Assembly: GCA_013289875.1 (NCBI GenBank) | Contig: JABCZC010000009.1 | Span: forward strand, 1 to 64,000 | Reading direction: 5' to 3' | DNA: 64,000 nucleotides | Origin: Acidobacteriota bacterium | GTDB taxonomy: Bacteria; Acidobacteriota; Terriglobia; Terriglobales; Acidobacteriaceae | Part shown: one piece after another, positions 8,219 through 17,150 of the stretch | How positions within the stretch are numbered: position 1 is the stretch's first letter | Layout of the letters: each line of letters begins with the position of its first letter | The notes under the pieces: model-generated | The model's input: the letters and a program-made list of their open reading frames with translations, nothing else | Told to the model about the DNA's origin: nothing | The model's database searches: none | Position numbers and translations under genes: made by a program

Positions 8219-9576
8219 AGATTTGCGTTATTGGCGGCGGCCTAGCCGGGCCCGAAGCTGCCCTCACCCTCGCGCGCCTCGGCCTCGAAGTCGATCTCTA
8301 CGAGATGCGTCCCGTCCGCACCACTCCAGCGCATCAGACCGCCGACTTCGGCGAGCTCGTCTGCTCGAACTCCCTCAAATCCGAGAGCGAAAACACCGCC
8401 CCGTGGCTCCTCAAACAAGAGATGCGCCGCGCCGGATCGCCCCTGCTGCAATGCGCCGATGCGAGCGCTGTGCCCGCGGGCCACGCGCTGGCCGTCGACC
8501 GGGTCGAGTTCTCACGCCTTATCCAGACCGCGATTGAGGCCGAGCCGCGAATCCGCGTCCATCGCGAGGAAGTCACGCAGCTCGATCCAGAGGACGGAAT
8601 CACCATAGTTGCGAGCGGCCCGCTTACATCCTCGGCACTATCGGCGGAAATCGCCCGCCTCACCGGCAGCGAGCATCTCGCCTTCTACGACTCCATCAGC
8701 CCCATCGTCGAAGCCGACACCATCGATATGGCGCGCGTTTACTTTGCCGCCCGCTACGACAAGGGCACAGCCGACTACATTAACTGCCCGCTGTCGAAAG
8801 AGGAATACGACCGCTTCTACGACGCGCTCGTCTCCGCCGAGCAGGTGAAGGAAAAGGAGTGGGAGAAACTCGACTACTTCGAGGGCTGCCTGCCCATCGA
8901 AGAACTGGCTCGTCGCGGCCGCGACACCTTGCGCTTCGGCCCCATGAAGCCCGTCGGCCTGCGCGACCCGCGAACCGGCAAGAATCCCTGGGCCGTCGTT
9001 CAATTGCGCTGCGAAAACCTTCGCGCCGACTCCTACAACCTCGTCGGCTTCCAGAATCATCTGAAATATGCCGAGCAGGCCCGCATCCTGCGCCTCATTC
9101 CTGGCCTTGAAAACGCAAAGTTCCTGCGCTACGGCCAGATTCACCGCAATACTTATATCAACGCGCCGCGCGTCCTCTCCGAGACGCTCAACCTGCGCGA
9201 TTACCCATCCATTTTCTTCGCCGGACAGATTTCCGGCGTCGAAGGATACACCGAATCCATCGCCACCGGCATGCTGGCCGGCCTTTACGCCGCCGCCGCT
9301 GCCCGGGGAACCACGCCAATCCCCGCCCCTCGCCAAACGGCGCTCGGCTCGCTCGTCCACTACATCACGCACTCCGATTCCCGGCGCTTCGACCCAGCCA
9401 ATATCACCTTCGACCTGCTAGCCCCCCTCGACGAAGAAATCCGCCGCCGCATCCGCGACAAAAAAGAGCGGCGCCGCATCCAATGCGATCACGCGCTGGC
9501 CGCATTCGATTCCTGGTGGGCCAGTCAGGAGCGGGCTCAGTCAAATCTGCGTGTCATGGCGGATGTTCAAGCCTAA
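8215..9576 (+). CDS. trmFO: TrmFO, folate-dependent tRNA uracil-54 methyltransferase
   Basis: Forms ribothymidine at position 54 of tRNA using methylenetetrahydrofolate and FAD. The 453-residue protein starts with an FAD-binding motif (VIGGGLAGPEAALTLARLG). It contains family signatures such as FGELVCSNSLKSE, and PMKPVGLRDPRTG around residue 243. Near the C-terminus is GQISGVEGYTESIATGMLAG, also diagnostic. Length and motifs match GidA-related TrmFO proteins. The start overlaps the acetyltransferase stop. Nothing looks damaged. Confidence 0.95.
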   Translation: MKICVIGGGLAGPEAALTLARLGLEVDLYEMRPVRTTPAHQTADFGELVCSNSLKSESENTAPWLLKQEMRRAGSPLLQCADASAVPAGHALAVDRVEFSRLIQTAIEAEPRIRVHREEVTQLDPEDGITIVASGPLTSSALSAEIARLTGSEHLAFYDSISPIVEADTIDMARVYFAARYDKGTADYINCPLSKEEYDRFYDALVSAEQVKEKEWEKLDYFEGCLPIEELARRGRDTLRFGPMKPVGLRDPRTGKNPWAVVQLRCENLRADSYNLVGFQNHLKYAEQARILRLIPGLENAKFLRYGQIHRNTYINAPRVLSETLNLRDYPSIFFAGQISGVEGYTESIATGMLAGLYAAAAARGTTPIPAPRQTALGSLVHYITHSDSRRFDPANITFDLLAPLDEEIRRRIRDKKERRRIQCDHALAAFDSWWASQERAQSNLRVMADVQA

Positions 9577-9711
9577 GGCAGCATATCGAGCAGCCAAATC
9601 TCGTCGCACAGGTGTACAATCCCCGACGCGCTCTTGTCGGCTGAAGAAATTGCAGCTACGCTCAGCGAGAAGGTTTTAAGCAGCTTAGCATTCATCTCAC
9701 GGGAGGTTGTT

Positions 9712-10704
9712 ATGCGAACTTTAAAATATGCAGGACTGCTATCCCTTGCAGCGGCCCTGGGTCTTCTTGCAGGTTGCGCTCGGCATTCCAACAAAGAAAC
9801 TTATTACCTCATCTCGAACAATATTGACCTCGCATATTGGAAAACCGCGATTGAAGGCTTCCAGAAGGCGGCGGCGCTATACGACGTAACCGCGAAAGTC
9901 GACGGCCCGAAGGGCTATAACGCTCAGGAAGAGTTGAAGGATCTGCACGACGCAATCGCCACACATCCGAGCGGCATCCTCATTTCCGTGGCTGATGCAG
10001 CGCTGATGCAGCCGGAAATCGACTCCGCGATCGAGCAGAACATCCCGGTCATCACCATTGACTCCGACGCACCACACAGCCACCGCCTCTTCTTTATCGG
10101 CACCAACAATGTCGAAGCCGGTCGCCTCGGCGGCCGGCGCGTGGTCAGCAGACTCGGCGGAAAGGGGAACGTTGTCTTCTTCACCATGCCTCAACCCAAT
10201 CTGGATGAGCGCCTGAAGGGGTACCAGGAGGTCTTTGCCTCGCACCCCGGGATCAAAGTGATGGACGTCTTCAACATCAACGGAGACGCCGGAACCGCTA
10301 TGGACAAAACGCCGCAATATCTCGTCTTGACAGGGGCCGCCCACGTCGATGCCTTCATCTGTCTGGAAGCTTCCGCTGGTCACGAGGTAGCGACCAAGCT
10401 GAAGGAGAACAAGGTAACGGATCGTCTGCTCATCGCCATGGATGTGGATAAGGATACCCTTCAGGACATCAAGGACGGTGTGATCGACGCGACCATTGCG
10501 CAGAAGCCCTTCACCATGGGCTACTACGGCCTGAGACAACTCGACGAGATATATCACTCTCACCCGAAAACATTCAGCCCCGACTATTCCCAGAACACCT
10601 TCTCGCCCTACCCTGTCTTCGTCGACACTGGGACGGCGGAAGTCGACAAGAATAACGTAGACATTTATATGGAATCTGCCGCGGAGGCTCAGCAGCAGAA
10701 GTAA
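9712..10704 (+). CDS. periplasmic sugar-binding lipoprotein (RbsB-like)
   Basis: A 330-residue solute-binding protein of the type I periplasmic family (Peripla_BP_4, related to ribose-binding protein). It has a lipoprotein signal (GLLSLAAALGLLAGC) with the cysteine near residue 22. In the mature part, HPSGILISVAD, NIPVITIDSD and the GTNNVEAGRLGG segment are characteristic. The start at 9712 has a GGGAGG site five to six bases upstream; the track start at 9634 lacks the signal-peptide logic. No ABC permease or ATPase gene is adjacent, so it must partner with a remote transporter or act as a sensor. The ligand is unknown, with sugars the family norm. Confidence 0.85.
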   Translation: MRTLKYAGLLSLAAALGLLAGCARHSNKETYYLISNNIDLAYWKTAIEGFQKAAALYDVTAKVDGPKGYNAQEELKDLHDAIATHPSGILISVADAALMQPEIDSAIEQNIPVITIDSDAPHSHRLFFIGTNNVEAGRLGGRRVVSRLGGKGNVVFFTMPQPNLDERLKGYQEVFASHPGIKVMDVFNINGDAGTAMDKTPQYLVLTGAAHVDAFICLEASAGHEVATKLKENKVTDRLLIAMDVDKDTLQDIKDGVIDATIAQKPFTMGYYGLRQLDEIYHSHPKTFSPDYSQNTFSPYPVFVDTGTAEVDKNNVDIYMESAAEAQQQK

Positions 10705-10800
10705 AGCGCCGCAGGCGGGAGCTTCACCCGGAGAACCCGAACACGACGAACAAGGGAGAAAGGTCCGGTTTCCGTAGCACGCGTTACCTTAAAGAAAAGA

Positions 10801-11508
10801 ATGTCTGCTACAGATAGCTTGAACGGAACGCGCCAGCGGGCTGTCGTGTGCCTTTCCGGAGGCATGGATTCTGCGGTCTGTGCTGCCCTCGCCGCCCGCG
10901 ACTACCAGCCCTACGCGCTCCACTTCAGCTACGGACAGCGGACCGAAGGCCGCGAGTTGGATAGCGCGCGCCAGGTTGCACAAGCCCTTGATTTCCGCGA
11001 CTTCCTGCACCTCAAAATCGACATCTTCCGGCGCATCGGCGGCTCTGCGCTCACCGACCCGGCGATTGCCGTGCCCAAAGCGCCGGAGCACTCCCCAATT
11101 GGCCAGTCAATTCCCGTCACTTATGTCCCTTTTCGCAACGCGCACTTCCTGGCCGCTGCCGTCAGTTGGGCTGAAGTGCTGGGGGCTGGAACTATCTTTA
11201 TCGGTGCCGTCGAGCAGGATAGCTCCGGCTATCCCGACTGCCGTCCCGCATATTACCAGGCCTTCCAGCAGGTCATTCGCACTGGTACGCGCGAGGGAGA
11301 CATCGAAATCTCGACGCCCCTCATCCATCTTCGGAAGAGCCAGATCGTAACCCTGGGCCTTGAATTAAATGCGCCATTCAATTTAACGTGGTCGTGCTAT
11401 TCAGGCGCGGAAGAAGCGTGTGGCGAATGTGATAGTTGTATTCTGCGTCTGCGTGCCTTCGACGAGGCTGGCACGCCAGATCCGATTCCCTACGTAAGAC
11501 CGATCTGA
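10801..11508 (+). CDS. queC: QueC, 7-cyano-7-deazaguanine synthase
   Basis: Makes preQ0 from 7-carboxy-7-deazaguanine, ammonia and ATP on the way to queuosine in tRNA. The 235-residue protein has the PP-loop ATP motif CLSGGMDSAV at about residues 17-26. It also has the zinc-binding cysteine cluster near the C-terminus (SCYSGAEEACGECDSC). Both features are diagnostic and complete. No queD, queE or queF lies nearby, so the pathway is dispersed. No preQ1 riboswitch was evident in the roughly 100 bases upstream. Confidence 0.95.
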   Translation: MSATDSLNGTRQRAVVCLSGGMDSAVCAALAARDYQPYALHFSYGQRTEGRELDSARQVAQALDFRDFLHLKIDIFRRIGGSALTDPAIAVPKAPEHSPIGQSIPVTYVPFRNAHFLAAAVSWAEVLGAGTIFIGAVEQDSSGYPDCRPAYYQAFQQVIRTGTREGDIEISTPLIHLRKSQIVTLGLELNAPFNLTWSCYSGAEEACGECDSCILRLRAFDEAGTPDPIPYVRPI

Positions 11509-11590
11509 ACCGGCACGGAACGAACGCCGGAGCAAAAAAAGAAAGGACCGTGTCAGCAACTCACACACGGATTCCAGGGAGACAAAGACA

Positions 11591-12685
11591 ATGCGAAAGA
11601 CAAAATTCTGGCTGGTACTAACGTTCGCGGCTGTGGTTTCTGCCGCTCTGCCGGCAATGGCGCAGCAGACCGCCAAGATTCACGGACATGTACAGGATCC
11701 GGCCGGAGTTGCATTAAAAGGGGGCACCGTCAGCCTTTCTGATGACGGAGGTAAGACGAGCAGATACTCCTTCAAGACCGACGATAACGGAAACTACACC
11801 GGCGACGGTATTGCTCCCGGCACCTACAGCATTATTTATCGCAATGCCGATACCCCCCCGGACAAGATTGTGGATGAGTTCAACGAGGTCAAAATTGCGG
11901 CCGGCGCCGACATAACCCAGGACTTCGACATGTCCCGCCCCGAATACCTTTCGAAATTGTCGCCTGAACAAAAGAAAGCTCTTGAGGACATTAAGGCGAA
12001 GAATGCGGAAGTGCTCAAGGAGAATTCCCAGATCAAGAACCTGAACGCTGACCTCATAAAGGCCCGTCAGGACAACAAAGATAAGAACTATACCGAGGCC
12101 GAATCCCTGATGACCCGGGACACGCAGGCCAAGCCCGACGCCGGCGTGTTGTGGGTAGAGCTTGGCGTCGCCCAAAAGGGCCTCAAGAAATACGACGACG
12201 CAGTCACCTCGCTCAAGAAGGCCGTCGAGCTCGAAGCCGCCAGCAAGAAGCCCAATCCCGAAATTCAGGCTGCCGCGAACGATGCCCTCGGTGAGGTCTA
12301 CGCCACCCAGGGCAAGGTGCCCGAGGCCCAGGCCGCCTATGACGCGGCCGTCCAGGCCGATCCCAAGGGCGCAGCGGTGCACTACACCAACGAGGCCATT
12401 ATGATGGACCGCGCCAATCAGATCGACGCGACCGTCGCCGCTGCCGACAAGGCAATTGCCGCCGACCCCACAAAGGCCATCGCCTACTATCTGAAGGGCA
12501 AGGCGCTCATCAATAAAGCCTCCGTCGATCCCAAGACTGGGAAAATCGTCGCTCCTCCAGGTTGCGCCGAAGCCTACCAGAAATATCTCCAGCTCGCCCC
12601 CGACGGTCAATTCTCTGCTGACGCCAAGGCGGTCCTCGCCGAAATGAGCACCACGGTCACCAGTAGCTACAAGGGCAAGAAGTAG
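11591..12685 (+). CDS. exported carboxypeptidase-regulatory-like/TPR protein
   Basis: A 364-residue exported protein. A signal peptide (MRKTKFWLVLTFAAVVSAALPAMA) is followed by a beta-sandwich carboxypeptidase-regulatory-like domain (about residues 28-115; HGHVQDPAGVALKGGTVSL). Next is a charged helical region (about 120-160), then tetratricopeptide-like repeats (about 165-350) seen in AESLMTRDTQAKPDAGVLW and YDDAVTSLKKAVELEA. TPR proteins of this build usually act as scaffolds for protein complexes at the periplasmic side; the partner is not evident. An AGGGAG site lies nine bases before the ATG. It follows queC but probably has its own promoter, and a hairpin follows its stop. Confidence 0.8.
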   Translation: MRKTKFWLVLTFAAVVSAALPAMAQQTAKIHGHVQDPAGVALKGGTVSLSDDGGKTSRYSFKTDDNGNYTGDGIAPGTYSIIYRNADTPPDKIVDEFNEVKIAAGADITQDFDMSRPEYLSKLSPEQKKALEDIKAKNAEVLKENSQIKNLNADLIKARQDNKDKNYTEAESLMTRDTQAKPDAGVLWVELGVAQKGLKKYDDAVTSLKKAVELEAASKKPNPEIQAAANDALGEVYATQGKVPEAQAAYDAAVQADPKGAAVHYTNEAIMMDRANQIDATVAAADKAIAADPTKAIAYYLKGKALINKASVDPKTGKIVAPPGCAEAYQKYLQLAPDGQFSADAKAVLAEMSTTVTSSYKGKK

Positions 12686-12705
12686 TCCCCATCAACACAC
12701 TGCAA

Positions 12706-12740
12706 GGGCGTCGTCTCCCAGACGGCGCCCATTGCCTTTT
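12706..12740 (+). terminator. probable intrinsic terminator
   Basis: A 9-bp stem with one G-U pair (GGGCGTCGT / ACGGCGCCC) and a 7-base loop, followed by ATTGCCTTTT. It lies 20 bases after the stop of the TPR gene and just before the GTG start of moeA, so it probably ends the upstream transcript. Confidence 0.6.
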
Positions 12741-12756
12741 AGCTACAATCGGCTCT

Positions 12757-14019
12757 GTGGAACCCGCTTCGGCTTCGCCCTCTTCCCCTTCGATCGTGCT
12801 GGGCTACAGTGACGCCGCACGCACCGTGCGCGAACAGGCCACCTCCTCCGACGAGCGCCCGCGCGGCACGGAATCTCTCACCCTGCTCGACAGTCTCAGC
12901 CGCATCCTCGCTGCGCCGGTCCTCGCCGACCGTGACCAGCCGCCCTTTCCCCGCTCCACCCGCGACGGATTCGCTTGCCGCTCTGCTGATCTGGCCTCTG
13001 GAGATACCCTACAAATCGTGGGCCAGCTCCGCGCTGGCGAAGTCTGGACCGGCCCCGCGCTCGAACCAGGGCGGGCCATTGAGATCATGACTGGAGCACC
13101 CGTGCCCGCCGGGGCCGATTGCGTCCTGATGGTCGAACACGCTGCGGTTGATGCGAGCAGCATCAGGACAACACGGCAGCTCACCGCGGGCGAAAATGTC
13201 GTCCCCGCCGGAGCCGAAGCACAGGCTGGAGCCACACTCGTCCTAACCGGAACGCGTATCGGCCCGCAGCAGATCGCCGCCGCTGCCGCATGCGGATATG
13301 CAAGCCTGCCCGTCCACACCCGTCCGCGCGTTGCCATCTTGGCTACCGGTGACGAACTCGTTCCCGTGGCCGGCCAACCGCTGCCGCACCAGATTCGTAA
13401 CTCCAACAGTTACTCAATCGCTGCCCAGGTTCTTCAGCATGGCGGCAAACCCGTTCTGCGACCGACCGTGCGCGACAACGTGGCCGCAATCGAATCAGCA
13501 ATTGAGGAAGCCCTCACCTCCGACCTGCTTATCCTGTCCGGCGGAGTCTCCATGGGCAAATACGACTTTGTCGAACAGGCGCTGCTCAACCTTAACGCCG
13601 AATTTTTCTTCACCGGAGTTCGCATGCAACCTGGCCGCCCGGTTGTCTTCGGACGACTGCCCGCCGGTGATGGCTACCGCTATTTCTTTGGACTCCCGGG
13701 CAATCCCGTGTCCACTATGGTCACCTTCGCGCTCTTCGCGGGGCCGCTCATCGGCGCGCTCGCGGGACAAGCCAGCGATCAGCTTGGACCCCGCTTTGTC
13801 GAAGCGCATCTCGCCAGGGACCTGCAGGCGAAACCCGGCCTTACGCAATTCCTTCCCGCGCGAATCGAGAGCGACAGCACCAAAGCCACCGTTCGCCCCA
13901 TCGCATGGCAAGGCTCCGGCGATCAGGCCGCCGCATCGAAGGCAAACTGTTTCCTGGTCGTGCCCGAGCAGGTCGAAAAGCTATCCTTCGGTAGCACCGT
14001 TACAGTGTTTCCGTTTTAA
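12757..14019 (+). CDS. moeA: MoeA, molybdopterin molybdenumtransferase
   Basis: Inserts molybdate into adenylated molybdopterin in the last step of molybdenum cofactor synthesis. This 420-residue protein shows the MoeA order: an N-terminal domain with RSTRDGFACRSADL, then an MPT-binding domain with LATGDELV and LILSGGVSMGKYDFVEQ, then a C-terminal beta domain. The start is a GTG at 12757. The first 30 or so residues are Ser/Pro rich and not conserved in the family, so a later start is conceivable. moaC follows after about 90 bases, so cofactor genes are clustered here. Confidence 0.93.
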   Translation: MEPASASPSSPSIVLGYSDAARTVREQATSSDERPRGTESLTLLDSLSRILAAPVLADRDQPPFPRSTRDGFACRSADLASGDTLQIVGQLRAGEVWTGPALEPGRAIEIMTGAPVPAGADCVLMVEHAAVDASSIRTTRQLTAGENVVPAGAEAQAGATLVLTGTRIGPQQIAAAAACGYASLPVHTRPRVAILATGDELVPVAGQPLPHQIRNSNSYSIAAQVLQHGGKPVLRPTVRDNVAAIESAIEEALTSDLLILSGGVSMGKYDFVEQALLNLNAEFFFTGVRMQPGRPVVFGRLPAGDGYRYFFGLPGNPVSTMVTFALFAGPLIGALAGQASDQLGPRFVEAHLARDLQAKPGLTQFLPARIESDSTKATVRPIAWQGSGDQAAASKANCFLVVPEQVEKLSFGSTVTVFPF

Positions 14020-14112
14020 CGAAACCGGTGGGTCAGTCAGGCCATTTTAGCCCAGAGTATACGTACGCCCTACGCGCTACACCCAAACCCCTACACCCTG
14101 TACCCTATTCCT

Positions 14113-14577
14113 ATGTCCCGGCTTTCGCATTACGACAACGAAGGACAGGCGCACATGGTCGATGTGAGCGAGAAACCCGCCACGCGCCGCGAAGCGCATG
14201 CCTATGCTTTGGTTACACTCTCAGTAGACGTTCTCAACGAACTGCCGCGAAATCCAAAGGGCAATCCCCTTGAAGTTGCCCGCTTCGCCGGAATCCAGGC
14301 CGCCAAACGGACCGCCGACCTGATCCCGATGTGCCATCCCCTGCCGCTGACTTTTGTCGATGTGAAGACCACGATTATCGACGGCGGCATCGAGATTCGC
14401 ACCGTGGCCGCCACCACCGCGGGCACAGGGGTTGAAATGGAGGCGCTCATCGCCGCCTCGATCGCAGCTCTGACCATCTATGACATGTGCAAGGCGCTCG
14501 ACAAGGCCATCGTCATCCGCGAAATACGCCTCGAACGCAAAACCGGTGGCAAAAGCGGAGATTATGTTAGGAGTTAG
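14113..14577 (+). CDS. moaC: MoaC, cyclic pyranopterin monophosphate synthase
   Basis: Works after MoaA to form cyclic pyranopterin monophosphate, the first stable intermediate of the molybdenum cofactor. At 154 residues it has the normal length. Key motifs are present: AKRTADLIPMCHPLPLT around residues 58-75, TGVEMEALIAAS, and TIYDMCKALDK near the C-terminus with the catalytic aspartate and lysine. It lies downstream of moeA in the same direction. The following gene is convergent. Confidence 0.96.
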   Translation: MSRLSHYDNEGQAHMVDVSEKPATRREAHAYALVTLSVDVLNELPRNPKGNPLEVARFAGIQAAKRTADLIPMCHPLPLTFVDVKTTIIDGGIEIRTVAATTAGTGVEMEALIAASIAALTIYDMCKALDKAIVIREIRLERKTGGKSGDYVRS

Positions 14578-14620
14578 CTATTGGTCTGATCGCTAATGGC
14601 TAATCCCTTATGACGAATGG

Positions 14621-15607
14621 CTACACCGCTGTCGCCAGATACACCCCGAACCACTCACGCTCATCCGTCCAGCACTGGGTGATGGCGAACCCTGCGCGCT
14701 CCAGCATCGACAAGACGCCCTGCCCTGTGAATTTGTAACTGTTCTCGGTATGAATTGTCTCGCCGCGCCCGAACTTCACTTCCATCTCAAGTGCTCCAAT
14801 CGACACATGCTGCGCAATCAGGCTCTCCAGGTGCATCTCGATCCGCGAATGCTCGTGGTTCCACCGAGCCCGATGCTGAAACAATCTCGGATTGAAATTC
14901 GCGCCCAGCTCGCGATTGATCCGCTTCAGCACATTCTTATTGAAGGACGCCGTCACGCCTGCTTCATCGTCATAGGCGCGCACCAGCACCGATCGCTCTT
15001 TCACTCGGTCAACGCCAAGCAGTAGCCGGTCTCCAGGCGAGAGGTGCGCTCGCACATCGCGCAACAACGTCTCCGCGTGGGCGGGCTCGAAGTTCCCGAT
15101 ACTCGATCCGATATAAAGCACCATCTTCCGCTTACCGTCTCCGGGAAAATCCGCGACGCCGGTCGTGTAATCGGCGACTCTGGGAGTAACAATCACACCG
15201 GGAATTTCTCTTTCAATGCGTTCCTTCGCCGCAGTCAGAGGACTTTCCGAGACATCGATCGCCAGGTAATCGACGTCCCCCTGCCTGCGGACCGCGGCTT
15301 CGAGCAGCAGCCCGGTCTTCGTGGCCGTGCCCGCGCCCAGCTCAATCATTGTCAGCGCCTGGCCCGACGGCCCGCCAGCCACGCCCAGAATCTCGTCCGC
15401 ATTGTTTGCAAAAATGGTCCGCTCCGTGCGGGTCAGGTAATACTCCGGAAGCTCGGTGATCGCCTCAAAGAGCCGTGATCCTTCTTCATCGTAGAAAAGC
15501 CAGGGTGAAAGTGTCTTCGGCCGCGCTGTTAAACCCGCAAAAACCTCAGCGCCGACCGGAGTCTGCGCCGCTTCCGGCAGCGTGAGAATCGAGGAAAGAC
15601 TGTGCAT
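14621..15607 (-). CDS. egtD: EgtD, L-histidine N-alpha-trimethyltransferase
   Basis: Trimethylates histidine to hercynine with SAM, the first step of ergothioneine synthesis. The 328-residue protein has the family SAM-binding motif IELGAGTATKT at about residues 85-95. It also has the family segments RTERTIFANNADEI and GSSIGNF, and an acidic/aromatic C-terminal domain that holds histidine. I use the ATG at 15607; the track frame extends 56 residues upstream into the egtB 3' end without family character. It is the second gene after egtB with a gap of 38 bases, so one operon is likely. The pairing makes the assignment firm. Confidence 0.92.
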   Translation of the reverse strand: MHSLSSILTLPEAAQTPVGAEVFAGLTARPKTLSPWLFYDEEGSRLFEAITELPEYYLTRTERTIFANNADEILGVAGGPSGQALTMIELGAGTATKTGLLLEAAVRRQGDVDYLAIDVSESPLTAAKERIEREIPGVIVTPRVADYTTGVADFPGDGKRKMVLYIGSSIGNFEPAHAETLLRDVRAHLSPGDRLLLGVDRVKERSVLVRAYDDEAGVTASFNKNVLKRINRELGANFNPRLFQHRARWNHEHSRIEMHLESLIAQHVSIGALEMEVKFGRGETIHTENSYKFTGQGVLSMLERAGFAITQCWTDEREWFGVYLATAV

Positions 15608-15645
15608 AGGGGATCCGGGTGCTCCTAAAAAATGTTGGAAACAAG

Positions 15646-16917
15646 CTAGCGATTCGCCAAACGCATACCGCAAAACTGCCACCGAGTCGCGGACGAGAAA
15701 AAATTCCGGTACGTACTCCGAATATGAGATGCAGGTGTCACGGCCGAACCACCTCGCAGCACCATCTGATTGCACATGAATTTGCCGTTATACTCGCCCA
15801 GCGCGCCCGGCAAAGCCGCAAAGCCGGGATAGCCAAGATACGCGCTGGCCGTCCACTCCCACACATCTCCAAACATTTGCTGCAGACCGCCCTGTTCCCC
15901 GGCCGCCGCCGGATGCAGCAGACCCGACTCAAGCAGATTACCCTCGACAGGCAGCACCGCAGCGGCAACCTCCCATTCCGCCTCCGTCGGCAGCCGCTTC
16001 CCTGCCCAGCGTGCAAAGGCGTCCGCCTCGAAATAGCTCACGTGGCAAACCGGCGTATTCAGAAGCGCCTTCAGCCCCGCCGCTCCGCGCATCGTAAACA
16101 CCCGCCACTCGTCCTCCGCCTGAAACCAGTACAGCGGGGCCCTCCACTGCTGCGCTGTGACCGTGTCCCATCCATCGGACAGCCACAGTTCCGGCCGCTC
16201 GTATCCTCCATCGCGCATGAAGTCAAGATACTCGCCGCACGTCACCAACCGCGAAGCCAGCTCGAACGGCTCCAGGTAAACCTTGTGGCGCGGCTGCTCA
16301 TTGTCGAAGCAGAATCCTTCCCCGCGGTAGCCGATTTCCGCCAGCCCGCCCTGATGGCCTACCCAGATCAGTTCGCCTGCCTTAGATGCGGGCAGTTCCC
16401 CCGTTTCGTATGCCGGATGCATAGGATTCGACCAGAAAGCGTTCTTCATGTCGTAGGCCAGCAGTTCCTGATGCTGCTGTTCGTGATGAAGACCCAGCAC
16501 CACCCGCCGCTCCGCCTCGGACGGCATGCCGCTGTCGATCAACCGCACCATTGCTGTCTCAACATGGCGGCGATACTCCAGGATCTCCGCCAGCGAAGGC
16601 CGGGAAAACGAGCCGCGTAGTTTCTTCAGCGGCTGGTCGGAAACCGCGTTGTAGTAGCTATTGAAAAGCCAGATGAAATCGGGATGAAAAGGGCGGTAGC
16701 CAGCCAGAAACTCCGACAGAAGAAAGGTTTCGAAGAACCACGTCGTATGCGCCAGATGCCATTTGGCTGGGCTGGCTTCCGGACACGACTGCACCATCAT
16801 GTCCTCCGGGGTCAGCGGCTCGCAGAGCTCTTCCGTCTGCTGCCGCACACTACAAAACCTGGGTCCTAACTCCGTGTCCCGTCCCGCGGACCGGTCCAAC
16901 CCGCTGAGAGTACCCAT
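15646..16917 (-). CDS. egtB: EgtB, hercynine sulfoxide synthase (non-haem iron)
   Basis: Joins hercynine to a thiol substrate with oxygen to give the sulfoxide precursor of ergothioneine. The 423-residue protein has an N-terminal DinB-like helical domain that supplies iron ligands. These are His54 (WHLAHT) and His145/His149 in HHEQQHQE. A C-terminal FGE-sulfatase-like domain follows (RLPTEAEWEVAA, GDVWEWTASAY, VLRGGS). Adjacent tyrosines in LFNSYYN (88-89) resemble those I recall for the type II EgtB of Chloracidobacterium, which uses cysteine directly. That would fit the absence of egtA and egtC here. A GAGGAGGAGG site precedes the ATG. It is first in an operon with egtD. Confidence 0.92.
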   Translation of the reverse strand: MGTLSGLDRSAGRDTELGPRFCSVRQQTEELCEPLTPEDMMVQSCPEASPAKWHLAHTTWFFETFLLSEFLAGYRPFHPDFIWLFNSYYNAVSDQPLKKLRGSFSRPSLAEILEYRRHVETAMVRLIDSGMPSEAERRVVLGLHHEQQHQELLAYDMKNAFWSNPMHPAYETGELPASKAGELIWVGHQGGLAEIGYRGEGFCFDNEQPRHKVYLEPFELASRLVTCGEYLDFMRDGGYERPELWLSDGWDTVTAQQWRAPLYWFQAEDEWRVFTMRGAAGLKALLNTPVCHVSYFEADAFARWAGKRLPTEAEWEVAAAVLPVEGNLLESGLLHPAAAGEQGGLQQMFGDVWEWTASAYLGYPGFAALPGALGEYNGKFMCNQMVLRGGSAVTPASHIRSTYRNFFSSATRWQFCGMRLANR

Positions 16918-17150
16918 CGATCCTCCTCCTCTACCTTAGAGAGCGGCCGCCGTTTCGTGTTGCCCGTGAGACTACCAGTAGATGTATCGCCGCCCTAAGA
17001 AGTTCCAGCCTTTTTACCGCTTCCCTTCGCCGCGTCCCTGCCCGCCTGCGTCTTCGACCTGTCTCCGGGCGTCTATCCTGTGAATCCCGTCCTCGCACGA
17101 ACTTACCGGCGGGGTTCGCGTCAGTCTAATTGAGAGATACTTATCTGGTC

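Noticed and set aside
11509-11540. Possible terminator after queC (CCGGC / GCCGG with A-rich tail)
   Set aside because: Only a 5-bp stem, and the A run is on the wrong strand for a plus-strand terminator.
15608-15775. N-terminal 56-codon extension of egtD in the ORF track
   Set aside because: It runs into the end of egtB in another frame and has no family character.
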